Notes under the pieces: model-generated
Database searches by the model: none
Told to the model about the DNA's origin: nothing
What the model saw: the letters and a program-made list of their open reading frames with translations, nothing else
Program-made: the position numbers and the translations under genes
Part shown: positions 7,887-15,403 of the stretch, piece after piece
Layout of the letters: each line of letters starts with the position of its first letter
Position numbering within the stretch: the first letter of the stretch is position 1
Assembly: GCA_017939025.1 (NCBI GenBank)
Contig: JAGBAI010000088.1
Coordinates: 1 to 22,564, forward strand
DNA from: Oscillospiraceae bacterium
GTDB lineage: Bacteria; Bacillota_A; Clostridia; Oscillospirales; Oscillospiraceae
Length of the DNA stretch: 22,564 bases
Direction: 5' to 3'

Positions 7887-8747
7887 TTATTTTTGAATTT
7901 TCATCAGTGCGTCCAGAAGATTCTGGAGATCTTCCTCGCCGTAGAATTCCAGCTCAAAGCGGCCCTTGCGTTTGCCATTGACGATTTTGACGCCCCGGCC
8001 CAGGTGCTTGCTCAGGCTTTTCTCACACTCTGCCACATAGTTTACTTCAAAGGTCACTTCCTTTTTGGGAGGTGCTTCTTTGTTCATATTCTTGCAGAGT
8101 GTCTCCGCCTGCCGGACGGACAGTGCCAGAGCTATGATTTTTTGTGCGGCTTCCAGCTGCTTTTTTTCTGATTTCAGAGTAAGGATAGCACGGGCGTGGC
8201 CTGCTGTCAACTCTCCCCGCTTCAGTTTTTCCAGGACTTCTCCGGAAAGACCCAGCAGACGCAGGGCATTTGCCACAGCGGGACGGGATTTGCCTACGCG
8301 GGAGGCGGCTTCTTCCTGGGTAAGACCGTATTCTTCAATCAGTGCCTGGTAGCCCAGGGCTTCTTCCACACAGTTTAAGTCCTGCCGCTGCAGGTTTTCA
8401 ATCAGTGCCAGCTCCATGGCCTTCCGGTCGTCAGCTTCCATAACTACCGCGGGAACATCGGAAAGGCCTGCCAGCCGTGCGGCACGCCAGCGTCTTTCAC
8501 CGGCGATGATCTGATAGTAACCGCTGGGCAGCTCCCGGACGGTCAGAGGCTGGATGATGCCATGCACGGAAATGGAATCTGCCAGGGCCTGCAGTTCTTC
8601 TTCATCAAATTCCCGGCGGGGCTGATCGGGATTGGGTTCTACTTTGTAAAGGGGCAATTCCCGGTAGGCACTGGGTTCGTAGCTTTCCTCTGAGAAGTCA
8701 CCCAGCAGCGCACCGAGACCCTTGCCAAGTCCTTTTGATTGTGCCAT
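7887..8747 (-). CDS. parB: Chromosome partitioning protein ParB (Spo0J)
   Basis: 286 residues. The N-terminal CTPase/ParB domain has PNPDQPRREFDEEEL near residue 40 and the arginine box AGERRWRAARLAG near 85, followed by ENLQRQDLN. A central helix-turn-helix (LTQEEAASRVGKSRPAVANALRLL, near 135-160) reads parS. The C-terminal dimerisation domain follows a Lys-rich linker. Known role: a CTP-dependent sliding clamp that loads at parS, spreads and recruits SMC. The longer reading from 8810 includes an AT-rich inverted repeat and is unlikely; ATG 8745-8747 has AAAGGA 8 nt upstream and gives the usual MxxxxGLGKGLGAL start. Confidence 0.95.
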   Translation of the reverse strand: MAQSKGLGKGLGALLGDFSEESYEPSAYRELPLYKVEPNPDQPRREFDEEELQALADSISVHGIIQPLTVRELPSGYYQIIAGERRWRAARLAGLSDVPAVVMEADDRKAMELALIENLQRQDLNCVEEALGYQALIEEYGLTQEEAASRVGKSRPAVANALRLLGLSGEVLEKLKRGELTAGHARAILTLKSEKKQLEAAQKIIALALSVRQAETLCKNMNKEAPPKKEVTFEVNYVAECEKSLSKHLGRGVKIVNGKRKGRFELEFYGEEDLQNLLDALMKIQK

Positions 8748-8769
8748 TCTATCATTCCTTTCGTCATGA

Positions 8770-8819
8770 TAAATGCAGAATTCAGAATGCAAAATTATTT
8801 CATTCTGCATTTTGCATTA
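8770..8819. repeat. AT-rich inverted repeat between parA and parB
   Basis: Two arms of about 18 bp built from AATGCA and CAGAATG words (roughly 8768-8787 against 8800-8818) can form a hairpin just after the parA stop codon. It could attenuate or stabilise the parAB transcript. Confidence 0.5.
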
Positions 8820-9572
8820 TAATTTTTGTTTGATTTCCTCCGCCATTTCCTTGTATGCCTTCGCTCCCCTGCTGTACTTATCGTAAGCTGTAACGGGAAT
8901 GCCGTGGCTGGGGGCTTCTGCCAGACGGATGTTTCGGGGAATCACTGTGGCAAATACCTTGCCGGGGAAATGTCTGCGGACTTCCTGGGCTACCTGGGTG
9001 GAGAAATTGGTTCGGCCGTCGAACATAGTCAGGGCCACACCGAAAATCTCCAGTCTGGGGTTCAGCTTCCGCTTTACCATCCGCAATGTGTTCATCAGAT
9101 CGGAAAGACCTTCCAGTGCGTAATACTCGCATTGAACAGGAATCAGAATTCCGTCTGCGGCACACAGTCCGTTCAGTGTCAGCAGCTCCAGAGATGGGGG
9201 GCAGTCTATGAAAATCAGATCATAGTCTGCTTTCGCCTTGTGAAGGGCCTTTTCCAGCTGACGTTCCCGGTGGTCTGCGGCGATCAGCTCCACGGTGGCA
9301 CCGGCCAGATCCGCAGCTGAGGGAAGAATGTCGCCGTATTTGGTGTGGATGATGGCACTTTCCAGTGGTATATCGTTGATGGTCACATCATAGATGCTGT
9401 ATTTGATTTTTCGTTTGTCCACGCCCATGCCGGAGGTGGCATTGGCCTGGGGGTCAAAGTCGCACAGCAGGACTTTTAAACCCAATTCTGTGAGAGCCGC
9501 TGTCAGATTGACAGCGGAGGTGGTTTTACCCACGCCGCCCTTCTGATTGACGACTGCGATTATTTTACCCAT
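8817..9572 (-). CDS. parA: Chromosome partitioning ATPase ParA (Soj)
   Basis: 251 residues. The deviant Walker A motif KGGVGKTT is at about residues 11-18. DFDPQANATSG follows near 40 and Walker B-like FIDCPPSLELLTLNG near 115. Chromosomal Soj-type proteins have this length and no N-terminal DNA-binding domain. Known role: ATP-dependent DNA-binding dimer that works with ParB in origin segregation and can influence DnaA. The longer reading from 9674 crosses the parS site and a repeat. ATG 9570-9572 with AAGGA upstream is the right start. A consensus parS lies 28 bp upstream, so ParB binding may autoregulate the operon. Confidence 0.96.
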   Translation of the reverse strand: MGKIIAVVNQKGGVGKTTSAVNLTAALTELGLKVLLCDFDPQANATSGMGVDKRKIKYSIYDVTINDIPLESAIIHTKYGDILPSAADLAGATVELIAADHRERQLEKALHKAKADYDLIFIDCPPSLELLTLNGLCAADGILIPVQCEYYALEGLSDLMNTLRMVKRKLNPRLEIFGVALTMFDGRTNFSTQVAQEVRRHFPGKVFATVIPRNIRLAEAPSHGIPVTAYDKYSRGAKAYKEMAEEIKQKL

Positions 9573-9599
9573 ATTTTTTCCTTTTATCTTTGTAGCGTA

Positions 9600-9615
9600 T
9601 GTTTCACGTGAAACA
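9600..9615. promoter_or_regulatory. parS centromere site (perfect consensus)
   Basis: TGTTTCACGTGAAACA, a fully palindromic 16-mer identical to the conserved chromosomal parS consensus, 28 bp upstream of parA. Confidence 0.97.
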
Positions 9616-9628
9616 ATGCAGCGTGTCC

Positions 9629-9706
9629 CGAATCGGGCCGACCACCCAATGGTGCTGGATGTCAGATCAGCCATCAGTCCCGCCGGAATCCGGCGGCATT
9701 GCCGCC
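9629..9706. repeat. Family C intergenic repeat, copy 2
   Basis: CGAATCGGGCCGACCACCC followed by AATGGTGCTGGATG, matching copy 1 over the first ~33 bp with few changes. The tail ends in a CCGCCGGAATCCGGCGG hairpin. It sits between parS and the zinc-ribbon gene. Confidence 0.7.
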
Positions 9707-9719
9707 TTTACGTGAAACA

Positions 9720-10064
9720 TCAGTTTGGTTCGCTGGGAGTGGTGACGGTGTTGTAGTTCTGTCCAATCTTAAATTGGTCTTCCATCAGATGCTCTGTGGC
9801 CGGGCCAATCAGAAAACTGACGAGGATGATGGCAGCTGCCAGAAGAATTGCAAGGATCCGCACGCGCTTTTTCAACAGCTTCACCTGGTCTTCCAGAGGG
9901 ACTGAACGTTTTTTGGTCTGTTTTTTCTGGGCAGAAGTGTTCTTTCTGCTGGGCAGCTGCACAACCGTTCCGGGACGTACCGGATATTTCTGCATTTCCA
10001 GCAGGCAATCCGGACAGAAAACCTGCTCAGAAACCGTTTCCCGCCCACATTTTATGCAGCCCAT
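9720..10064 (-). CDS. Zinc-ribbon single-pass membrane protein upstream of parA
   Basis: 114 residues. The N-terminal zinc ribbon CIKCGRETVSEQVFCPDC (two CxxC pairs, residues 3-20) is followed by a basic linker (about 45-60). One transmembrane helix (ILAILLAAAIILVSFLIG, near 74-91) leads to a short polar C-terminus. The ribbon is predicted to face the cytoplasm. The function is not known to me. It is co-oriented with parA but separated by about 147 bp carrying parS and a repeat. ATG 10062-10064 with AGAGGTGA 7 nt upstream is chosen over the longer reading from 10142, whose N-terminus is AT-rich intergenic sequence. Confidence 0.75.
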   Translation of the reverse strand: MGCIKCGRETVSEQVFCPDCLLEMQKYPVRPGTVVQLPSRKNTSAQKKQTKKRSVPLEDQVKLLKKRVRILAILLAAAIILVSFLIGPATEHLMEDQFKIGQNYNTVTTPSEPN

Positions 10065-10202
10065 GTTCTTCACCTCTTTTTGCAATGTAAGAGTATTGTA
10101 CAACAGTTTTTGTGTTTCGTAAAGAGAAAAAATGAAAATCATGTGGAATGGGAAGTCTGTTGTTATTCAGAAAATGTTTACAATATAGTTCGATAAACAC
10201 AA

Positions 10203-10231
10203 TTGACAGTCACGTGACCATGTGATATGCT
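10203..10231 (+). promoter_or_regulatory. Promoter of the DUF1836 gene with palindrome in the spacer
   Basis: TTGACA (10203-10208), 17-nt spacer, extended -10 TG-A-TATGCT (10223-10231). The spacer begins with a perfect 10-bp palindrome GTCACGTGAC (10209-10218), a candidate operator that may allow autorepression. Confidence 0.7.
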
Positions 10232-10290
10232 GGTGTCAGCAAAAAGATCCACACTCCACTTTCAATATGTATCGGAAAGGGTGATTTCAA

Positions 10291-10839
10291 ATGCAGTGGA
10301 CGATTCCCGGAACGGCACTTTCCGGCCTGCGGGAAGAAGCGGACGAACTGGAAAAACAGTTTCATACCTTTTTCACACTGGGCGGACTGACACTGAGCCA
10401 GGTTTGCACGATCACCGGGCTGGAACCTTACACCGTGCAGAACTGGGTAAAGCGGGGATTCCTCCCCTCCCCTGTTGGGAAAAAATACGACATGGAGCAG
10501 CTGTGCCGCCTCATCAATATGAATATTCTCCGGGGAACCATGCCTCTGGAGCAGATCATAAAATTGATGTCCTACCTCAACGGCACGCTTTCGGATGAAA
10601 GCGATGATCTGGTGGATGACACCATGCTGTTTTTCCTCTTCGTGAAGCTGGCTGCCCGGGCCAGATACATTGGCGGCAGTGAAACCTGGGACGATGCTCT
10701 GGTTCACGCCACAGATGACTACCGGGAACCGGTTCCAGGTGCCCGGGAAAAGTTGGTCAAGGTTCTGAAGGTAATGCTGACCATCTGGGTGGCAAACCAG
10801 CTGAAAGCCCAGGCAGAAGAAATGATCGCACACTTATAG
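10291..10839 (+). CDS. DUF1836 domain protein, MerR-like helix-turn-helix
   Basis: 182 residues, cytoplasmic. A winged-helix-type N-terminal part (LTLSQVCTITGLEPYTVQNWVKRGFLPSPVGKKYDMEQ, near residues 33-70) matches the MerR-like start of DUF1836 proteins, with the typical VQNWVKRG and KKY steps. An alpha-helical effector or dimerisation part follows. The family is common in Firmicutes and of unknown function; DNA binding is inferred from the fold. It is monocistronic with its own strong promoter. The spacer palindrome suggests self-control. GAAAGGGTGA supports the start. Confidence 0.85.
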   Translation: MQWTIPGTALSGLREEADELEKQFHTFFTLGGLTLSQVCTITGLEPYTVQNWVKRGFLPSPVGKKYDMEQLCRLINMNILRGTMPLEQIIKLMSYLNGTLSDESDDLVDDTMLFFLFVKLAARARYIGGSETWDDALVHATDDYREPVPGAREKLVKVLKVMLTIWVANQLKAQAEEMIAHL

Positions 10840-10848
10840 GAATTCTAC

Positions 10849-10983
10849 CGTAGGGCGGGCATATATGCCCGCCGGGCAATTGTAATATTTTGAGCGTTTG
10901 GACTGTTGCATAAATCCAGATTTTGCGGCTGTTGAAAATGTGAGTCCCGAAAGTGCCCGGCGGGGATGTATCCCCGCCCTACG
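10849..10983. repeat. Family B palindromic element, 135 bp
   Basis: Ends form an inverted repeat of about 30 bp (outer CGTAGGGCGGG, inner GCCGGGCA). Each arm is itself a hairpin: left GGGCATATATGCCC, right GGGGATGTATCCCC, with base changes that keep each arm self-complementary. The core shares GAGCG..TTGG and ATAAATCCA words with the reverse complement of the 14334-14468 element, which is also exactly 135 bp. It fills the gap between the DUF1836 gene and hflK. Confidence 0.75.
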
Positions 10984-11010
10984 AAATGTATGTTTAAAAG
11001 GAGAAAAATT

Positions 11011-12006
11011 ATGGAAGAAAACAATGGAACTTACCGCTGGCCGGGAAATGACCCGAAGCCAAAGAAGGAACGGAAAATGCCCGACTTTAAGCGGGCGGGC
11101 CGGACAGCCTTTGTGGTGGTGCTGGCGCTGCTGCTGCTGATCGGTGCGGGAACCTGCTTCTTTACTGTGGATGATAAGCAGCAGGCAGTGGTGACCACCT
11201 TCGGCAAGGTTACGGATATCTGCGATGCCGGTGTCCATTTCCGGCTGCCCTTCGGCATCCAGCAGGTGAAGAAGGTAGATGTGAATGTCTACCAGAAGAT
11301 CGAGCTGGGCTACTCCAGCACAGGGAATGTGGTGAATGCCAATGAAAGCGCCATGATCACCGGTGACTACAACATCGTGAATGTGGACTTTTTTGTGGAA
11401 TACAAGATCTCTGATCCTGTACAGTACCTCTATTCCTCAAACGAGCCGGAGCTTATCCTGCGGAATCTCATCCAGTCCCAGGTGCGTAATGTGGTTGGTT
11501 CCTCTACCGTTGACGCGGTTCTTACCGACGGTAAGGAAAATATCCAGATGCAGGTGAAGGAGCTGGTGACGGAAATTCTCGAAGAATACGACATCGGACT
11601 GACTCTGGTGGATGTGAAGATCCAGGATGCAGAGCCTCCTACCCAGGATGTTATCGAGGCTTTTAAAGCCGTGGAAACTGCCAAGCAGCAGGCGGAGACC
11701 GTCATCAACGACGCCAAAGCCTATCAGAATGCACAGCTGCCCAAGGCCCAGGCTGAAGCAGACAAGCTGATCCAGAATGCGGAATATCTGAAACAGAAGC
11801 GCATCAATGAAGCCCATGAACAGGTGGCCATGTTTGAGGCTATGTACGCCGAATACAGCCAGAATCCTGCCATTACCCGCAGCCGTATGTACTACGAAAC
11901 CATTTCCCGGATCCTGCCCGGAGTGAAGCTGTATATCAATTCCGGCGATGGCAGCAATGTTCAGACCCTGCTGCCCCTGGAGTCTTTGGTGGATGTAACG
12001 GAGTAA
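11011..12006 (+). CDS. hflK: FtsH protease modulator HflK (SPFH/band 7)
   Basis: 331 residues. A charged cytoplasmic N-terminus leads to one transmembrane helix (AFVVVLALLLLIGAGTCFF, near 33-51). An SPFH/band 7 domain follows (about 55-230, including VVTTFGKV and GVHFRLPF). A long Ala/Gln/Glu-rich coiled coil (about 225-285: VETAKQQAETVINDAKAYQ) leads to a C-terminal segment. Known role: forms a large membrane-anchored cage with HflC that surrounds and restrains the FtsH protease. ATG 11011 has AAGGAG 7 nt upstream; the upstream extension to 10966 reads repeat sequence. Together with hflC it forms an apparent operon interrupted by a repeat element. No convincing promoter was found just upstream. 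Confidence 0.93.
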   Translation: MEENNGTYRWPGNDPKPKKERKMPDFKRAGRTAFVVVLALLLLIGAGTCFFTVDDKQQAVVTTFGKVTDICDAGVHFRLPFGIQQVKKVDVNVYQKIELGYSSTGNVVNANESAMITGDYNIVNVDFFVEYKISDPVQYLYSSNEPELILRNLIQSQVRNVVGSSTVDAVLTDGKENIQMQVKELVTEILEEYDIGLTLVDVKIQDAEPPTQDVIEAFKAVETAKQQAETVINDAKAYQNAQLPKAQAEADKLIQNAEYLKQKRINEAHEQVAMFEAMYAEYSQNPAITRSRMYYETISRILPGVKLYINSGDGSNVQTLLPLESLVDVTE

Positions 12007-12007
12007 T

Positions 12008-12115
12008 CGTAGGGACCGTCCTCCCGGACGGTCCAGCGGAAAAATTGGCCTCGATGGACAATTTTTTCAATCATGCTGCGTGACAAAGCGGACCGTCCGG
12101 AGGACGGTCCCTACA
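12008..12115. repeat. Family B palindromic element between hflK and hflC
   Basis: About 108 bp with inverted ends CGTAGGGACCGTCC...GGACGGTCCCTACA; each arm is a GGACCGTCC/GGACGGTCC hairpin. The core holds another hairpin (GAAAAATTG with CAATTTTTTC, 12039-12047/12059-12068) with an 11-nt loop GCCTCGATGGA. The loop recurs almost unchanged in the element at 22468. The element lies inside an apparent operon and could modulate relative HflK and HflC levels. Confidence 0.8.
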
Positions 12116-12134
12116 GAAAGGTTTGATAACGAAT

Positions 12135-13013
12135 ATGAAAAAAAGCGGAATATTTTTGATTATCCTGCTGCTGGCTGCCTTTATTGGTATCAACAGCGTG
12201 TTTACCGTGGCTGAGGATGAATATGCCTGCACCGTGCGGTTCCAGAAGATCATCGATACTACCGGTGAGGCGGGTCTGCATTTTAAGCTGCCCATCGTGG
12301 ACTCTGTGAAGTATTTCACCAAAGCCACCCAGCTGTATGACATCCCCCCTTCCGAGGTTCTGACCTCTGACAAGCAGAACATGACCGTGGACTGCTACAT
12401 TCTGTGGAGCATTTCCGATCCCAAGCTGTTCTACCAGACTCTGACCACCACTGCCAACGCAGAGCAGCGTCTGGATGCCCTGACCTATAACGAGCTGAAG
12501 ACCGCCATGGGCAAGCTGGCCCAGTCGGACATCATCAATATGGAAGAGGGCGGCAAGCGCAACCGGATCTATGAACAGATCGCCGCCGATGTGGACAGCG
12601 TGGCCTCCTCCACCTACGGCATCCATGTGGAGGATGTGAAGATCAAGCAGTTTGACCTGCCGGAATCCAATCTTCAGGCAGTCTACAACCGCATGATTTC
12701 CGAGCGGAGCCAGATGGCGGAAAAATATACAGCCGATGGCAATTACGAGGCCTCCATCATCCGTAATGACGTGGACAAGAAGGTAAACATCATGGTCTCC
12801 GATGCCAATGCCGAAGCAGCCAAGCTGGTGGCAGAGGGCGAGGCTGAATACATGCGCCTGCTGGCGGAAGCTTACGATACCGCCGAGAAGAAGGATTTCT
12901 ACGAATTTACCCTGGCCCTGGACGCCCTGGAGGCAAGCCTCGACGGTGACCAGAAAACCGTCATTCTGGACGGCAATTCCGAGCTGGCCAAAATTTTAAT
13001 GGGAAGCAATTAA
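12135..13013 (+). CDS. hflC: FtsH protease modulator HflC (SPFH/band 7)
   Basis: 292 residues. The N-terminal signal-anchor (GIFLIILLLAAFIGINSVF, residues 4-22) leads into an SPFH/band 7 domain (YACTVRFQKIIDTTGEAGLHFKLPIVDSV onward). Next comes the HflC-type segment around MISERSQMAEKYTADGNYEA, where HflC normally has an ERxxxAxxxRxxGxxxA pattern, then an Ala/Glu-rich coiled coil (NAEAAKLVAEGEAEYMRLLAEAY). It partners HflK. ATG 12135 is preferred; a TTG at 12123 is in frame, and the AAAGG near 12117 is 13 nt from the ATG, a little long. The stop codon directly abuts repeat copy 3. Confidence 0.93.
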   Translation: MKKSGIFLIILLLAAFIGINSVFTVAEDEYACTVRFQKIIDTTGEAGLHFKLPIVDSVKYFTKATQLYDIPPSEVLTSDKQNMTVDCYILWSISDPKLFYQTLTTTANAEQRLDALTYNELKTAMGKLAQSDIINMEEGGKRNRIYEQIAADVDSVASSTYGIHVEDVKIKQFDLPESNLQAVYNRMISERSQMAEKYTADGNYEASIIRNDVDKKVNIMVSDANAEAAKLVAEGEAEYMRLLAEAYDTAEKKDFYEFTLALDALEASLDGDQKTVILDGNSELAKILMGSN

Positions 13014-13228
13014 AGCCTTCCCCCGGGGGGAAGGTGCCCCAGTGCGCACACTGGGGCGGATGAGGGATGGCGTGCACTGCAGAAATGTATTCGTTTTCAA
13101 TAGATGTACCATGCTGCTCCTTCATCGTAACACATCAGAAAACGAAAGGCGGTCGCCATCCCTCATCCGACCCGCCGTTGGCGGGCCACCTTCCCCCCGG
13201 GGGAAGGCATGGGGGCGCTGCCGCGCCA
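13014..13228. repeat. Palindromic MITE-like element, family A copy 3
   Basis: About 215 bp, starting at the base after the hflC stop codon. The left arm hairpin CCCCAGTGCGCACACTGGGG is identical to copy 1. The right arm has ACCCGCCGTTGGCGGGC where copy 1 has a different hairpin. The right end carries GGCGCTGCCGCGCC. Its ends probably fold into the 3-prime end of the hflKC transcript. Confidence 0.8.
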
Positions 13229-13232
13229 GTAC

Positions 13233-13267
13233 AAAAACCGCACTCCGTGAATTTTCGGAGTGCGGTT
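13233..13267 (-). terminator. Intrinsic terminator of the nucleotidyltransferase gene
   Basis: A perfect 12-bp stem (13236-13247 with 13256-13267, AACCGCACTCCG/CGGAGTGCGGTT) is followed on the minus strand by a T-run. It is 25 bp past the stop codon. Confidence 0.88.
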
Positions 13268-13292
13268 CGTTTATTCAAAAAATATTTTGCAC

Positions 13293-14216
13293 TTATTTCC
13301 AAAGTCCGTCGGGATACTTGCCCTCGTCGGTCATGCCCTTCAGGGCAGCCACCACCACGGGCTTGTCTGCGGCGTAGGTGACACCATACCAGCGGTCAGC
13401 GGAGGACAGAACCTTGACGCTTGCCTTCTTCTCAGAAATCAGCTGGGAAATGGGCAGAGGCAGGAAGTATTCGCACTTCATGGGGTTCTTGGGCAGGTTC
13501 TCGTCCAGGTAGGCAGCGAACCGGTCATTGATCTCCTCCAGGAAGGAAGGCTGGAAGCCCCACATGTTCATGGAGACGATGGTATCGGCGGGAACGTCAG
13601 TCCAGGTTGCGCCGCCGTCCTCAGTAAAGTGAATGCCGCCTTCGTAGGTTTCGATCTGGGTCCGCTCGGTGACCACATCCAGGAAGCCTTCCGCATTGGT
13701 GACGCAGATGCCCCGGGCCACGGAGCCGTTTTCCGTAACGGTCTTGCCCAGCTCATAGCCCACCATGCAGTAGCCATAAGGATCTTCGCAGGCAGACAGA
13801 TAGTCATAAATGACCTTGAAGGCTTCCTTGCCGTAGTAGTCATCGGCATTGATGACGGCAAAGGGAGCACCGTCGATGGCCTCCTTGCCGCACAGGACAG
13901 CATGGCTGGTACCCCAGGGCTTTACGCGGCCCTCGGGAACGGTGTAGCCGGCGGGGAGCTTGTCCAGCTCCTGATAGGCATAGCGGATCTCAATGGGGGC
14001 ATTTTTCAGCCGGGCACCGACGGTGTCCATGAAATCCTTTTTGATGGCTTCCTTAATAATAATGACAACGGTCTCGAAACCGGCCTGATGGGCATCATAA
14101 ATGGAGTAGTCCAGGATTGCTTCCCCCTGGCTGCCTACGGGGTCGATCTGCTTCAGACCGCCATAACGGCTGCCCATGCCGGCAGCCATGACCACAAGAA
14201 CAGGTTTTTTTGCCAT
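13293..14216 (-). CDS. Sugar-phosphate nucleotidyltransferase-like protein
   Basis: 307 residues. N-terminal LVVMAAGMGSRYGGLKQIDPVG is the NTP_transferase signature (residues 6-27). INADDYYG near 120 supplies the metal-binding acidic pair. The fold matches nucleotidyltransferases that join NTPs to sugar phosphates or similar substrates. It is distinct from GalU (no PAAGLGTRFLP motif) and RmlA-type enzymes in its insertions, so the substrate is open. Both ends are clear: AAAGGAG before ATG 14216 and a strong terminator after the stop. Monocistronic. Confidence 0.85.
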   Translation of the reverse strand: MAKKPVLVVMAAGMGSRYGGLKQIDPVGSQGEAILDYSIYDAHQAGFETVVIIIKEAIKKDFMDTVGARLKNAPIEIRYAYQELDKLPAGYTVPEGRVKPWGTSHAVLCGKEAIDGAPFAVINADDYYGKEAFKVIYDYLSACEDPYGYCMVGYELGKTVTENGSVARGICVTNAEGFLDVVTERTQIETYEGGIHFTEDGGATWTDVPADTIVSMNMWGFQPSFLEEINDRFAAYLDENLPKNPMKCEYFLPLPISQLISEKKASVKVLSSADRWYGVTYAADKPVVVAALKGMTDEGKYPDGLWK

Positions 14217-14258
14217 AATATGTATCTCCTTTGGGTGTAATGGATCTTTGCTTTAACC

Positions 14259-14264
14259 ATTATA
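14259..14264 (-). promoter_or_regulatory. Possible -10 of the nucleotidyltransferase gene
   Basis: Perfect TATAAT on the minus strand 43 bp upstream of the start codon. No good -35 at 16-18 nt (TTGCTT at 17), so only tentative. Confidence 0.35.
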
Positions 14265-14333
14265 ATATATCAACAAGTCGAAAGCAAGGGGAAAGGGCGT
14301 TTTTTGTGCACATTTTCAACAATCGCACATTGC

Positions 14334-14468
14334 TGTAGGGGAGGGTCTTGACCCTCCCGCAATCTGAACAATAGGGACAGTTGGATTTATATGGAATCGG
14401 TAACATTCATAACCCAACCAACCGCTCTGTAATGTAAGTCAGTGGGAGGGTCAAGACCCTCCCCTACA
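14334..14468. repeat. Family B palindromic element, 135 bp with perfect 25-bp ends
   Basis: Termini 14334-14358 and 14444-14468 are exact inverted copies over 25 bp, beginning TGTAGGGGAGGGTCTTGACC. Each arm is also a GGAGGGTC/GACCCTCC hairpin. The core aligns in part with the reverse complement of the 10849-10983 element. It fills most of the gap between gluQRS and the nucleotidyltransferase gene. Confidence 0.85.
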
Positions 14469-14476
14469 ATATATTA

Positions 14477-15403
14477 TTATAAAAGATCCCTTGCATCCAG
14501 ATAGATGCTGTCCCCTGTGACTTTTTTCCAGTCAAATTCCTTTGCCAGTTCTTCCGGGGAAATGGCTTTTTTTTGATCGATCAGCCCTGCGGCGAAGGCC
14601 AGAGTTCCAATCAGTGTTTCACGGGAAACATGCTTTTGCAGCTGGCCCAGATCCAGATCCTTGTCCCGCTTGCTTAAGCGCCGTCCGTCGGGGGCCAGCA
14701 GCATGGGGACATGGGCGTATTCCGGATGAGGAAAGCCGAACAGCTCCTGCAAATACATCTGCCGGGGTGCAGAGCTCAAAAGATCCATACCCCGTACCAC
14801 CTCTGTGACCCCCGCTTCACCGTCGTCTACCGTGACAGCCAACTGGTAGACATAACATCCGTCGGCCCGGCGTACCACCATGTCACCGCAGTGGGTGGCA
14901 AGGTTCAGCTCGTAATGGCCCTGTACCTTGTCTTCCAGAGTCCACAGCTTGTCGGTTACCATAACACGCCAGGCAGGCTTCCGGTCCTTGGGGGGATCTT
15001 GCAAGTTCCGGCAGGTATTCTGATAGACGTAGGTGCCGTCGGAAAGATGAGGCGCGTTGACGCTGTGGAGCTGGCTGCGAGTGCAGTAGCAGGGATAGAT
15101 CAGTCCTCTGTCCTGCAATTGGTCAAAATACCGGTCGTAAACTGCCGACCGCTGGGATTGGGGAAACTGTTCCCGGTCCCAGTCAAGGCCCAGCCAGCTT
15201 AAGTCCTCCCGGAGAATTTGGGCAAATTCCCCGCTTGTCCGCTGGGTGTCCAGATCCTCCATCCGCAGAACCATTTCCCCGTCCCGGCTTCGGACAGACA
15301 GCCAGGCCAGCAGGGCCGCAAAGACATTGCCCAGGTGCATCCGCCCGGAGGGGGTGGGGGCAAAACGGCCCACCGGCTTCAGATCAGCCATTGAAGCCAC
15401 CAT
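14477..15403 (-). CDS. gluQRS: Glutamyl-Q tRNA(Asp) synthetase
   Basis: 308 residues, class I synthetase paralogue lacking an anticodon-binding domain, as expected for GluQ-RS. Seen: RFAPTPSGRMHLGN (HIGH-type motif), a zinc-binding stretch with CYC near residues 107-109 followed by Tyr and Cys about 20 residues later, and RLSKRDKD (KMSKS-type motif). Known reaction: attaches glutamate to the queuosine base at position 34 of tRNA-Asp. The gene overlaps the upstream small membrane protein by 25 bp, implying translational coupling. ATG 15401-15403 is used here, but ATG 15391 (MADLKPVG) is an equally plausible start. A near-consensus parS lies within the coding sequence. Confidence 0.9.
   Translation of the reverse strand: MVASMADLKPVGRFAPTPSGRMHLGNVFAALLAWLSVRSRDGEMVLRMEDLDTQRTSGEFAQILREDLSWLGLDWDREQFPQSQRSAVYDRYFDQLQDRGLIYPCYCTRSQLHSVNAPHLSDGTYVYQNTCRNLQDPPKDRKPAWRVMVTDKLWTLEDKVQGHYELNLATHCGDMVVRRADGCYVYQLAVTVDDGEAGVTEVVRGMDLLSSAPRQMYLQELFGFPHPEYAHVPMLLAPDGRRLSKRDKDLDLGQLQKHVSRETLIGTLAFAAGLIDQKKAISPEELAKEFDWKKVTGDSIYLDARDLL
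14615..14630. promoter_or_regulatory. Near-perfect parS site inside gluQRS
   Basis: TGTTTCACGGGAAACA matches the parS consensus at 15 of 16 positions (G for T at position 10). It lies about 5 kb from the perfect parS and within a gene, where bacterial parS sites often occur. It codes for VSRET in the protein. Confidence 0.72.

Noticed and set aside
9704..9719. Third parS-like site
   Set aside because: Only the right half (ACGTGAAACA) matches; 12 of 16 positions with the left half degenerate.
10209..10218. GTCACGTGAC as a parS site
   Set aside because: Shares only the central 8 bp with parS; better explained as an operator.
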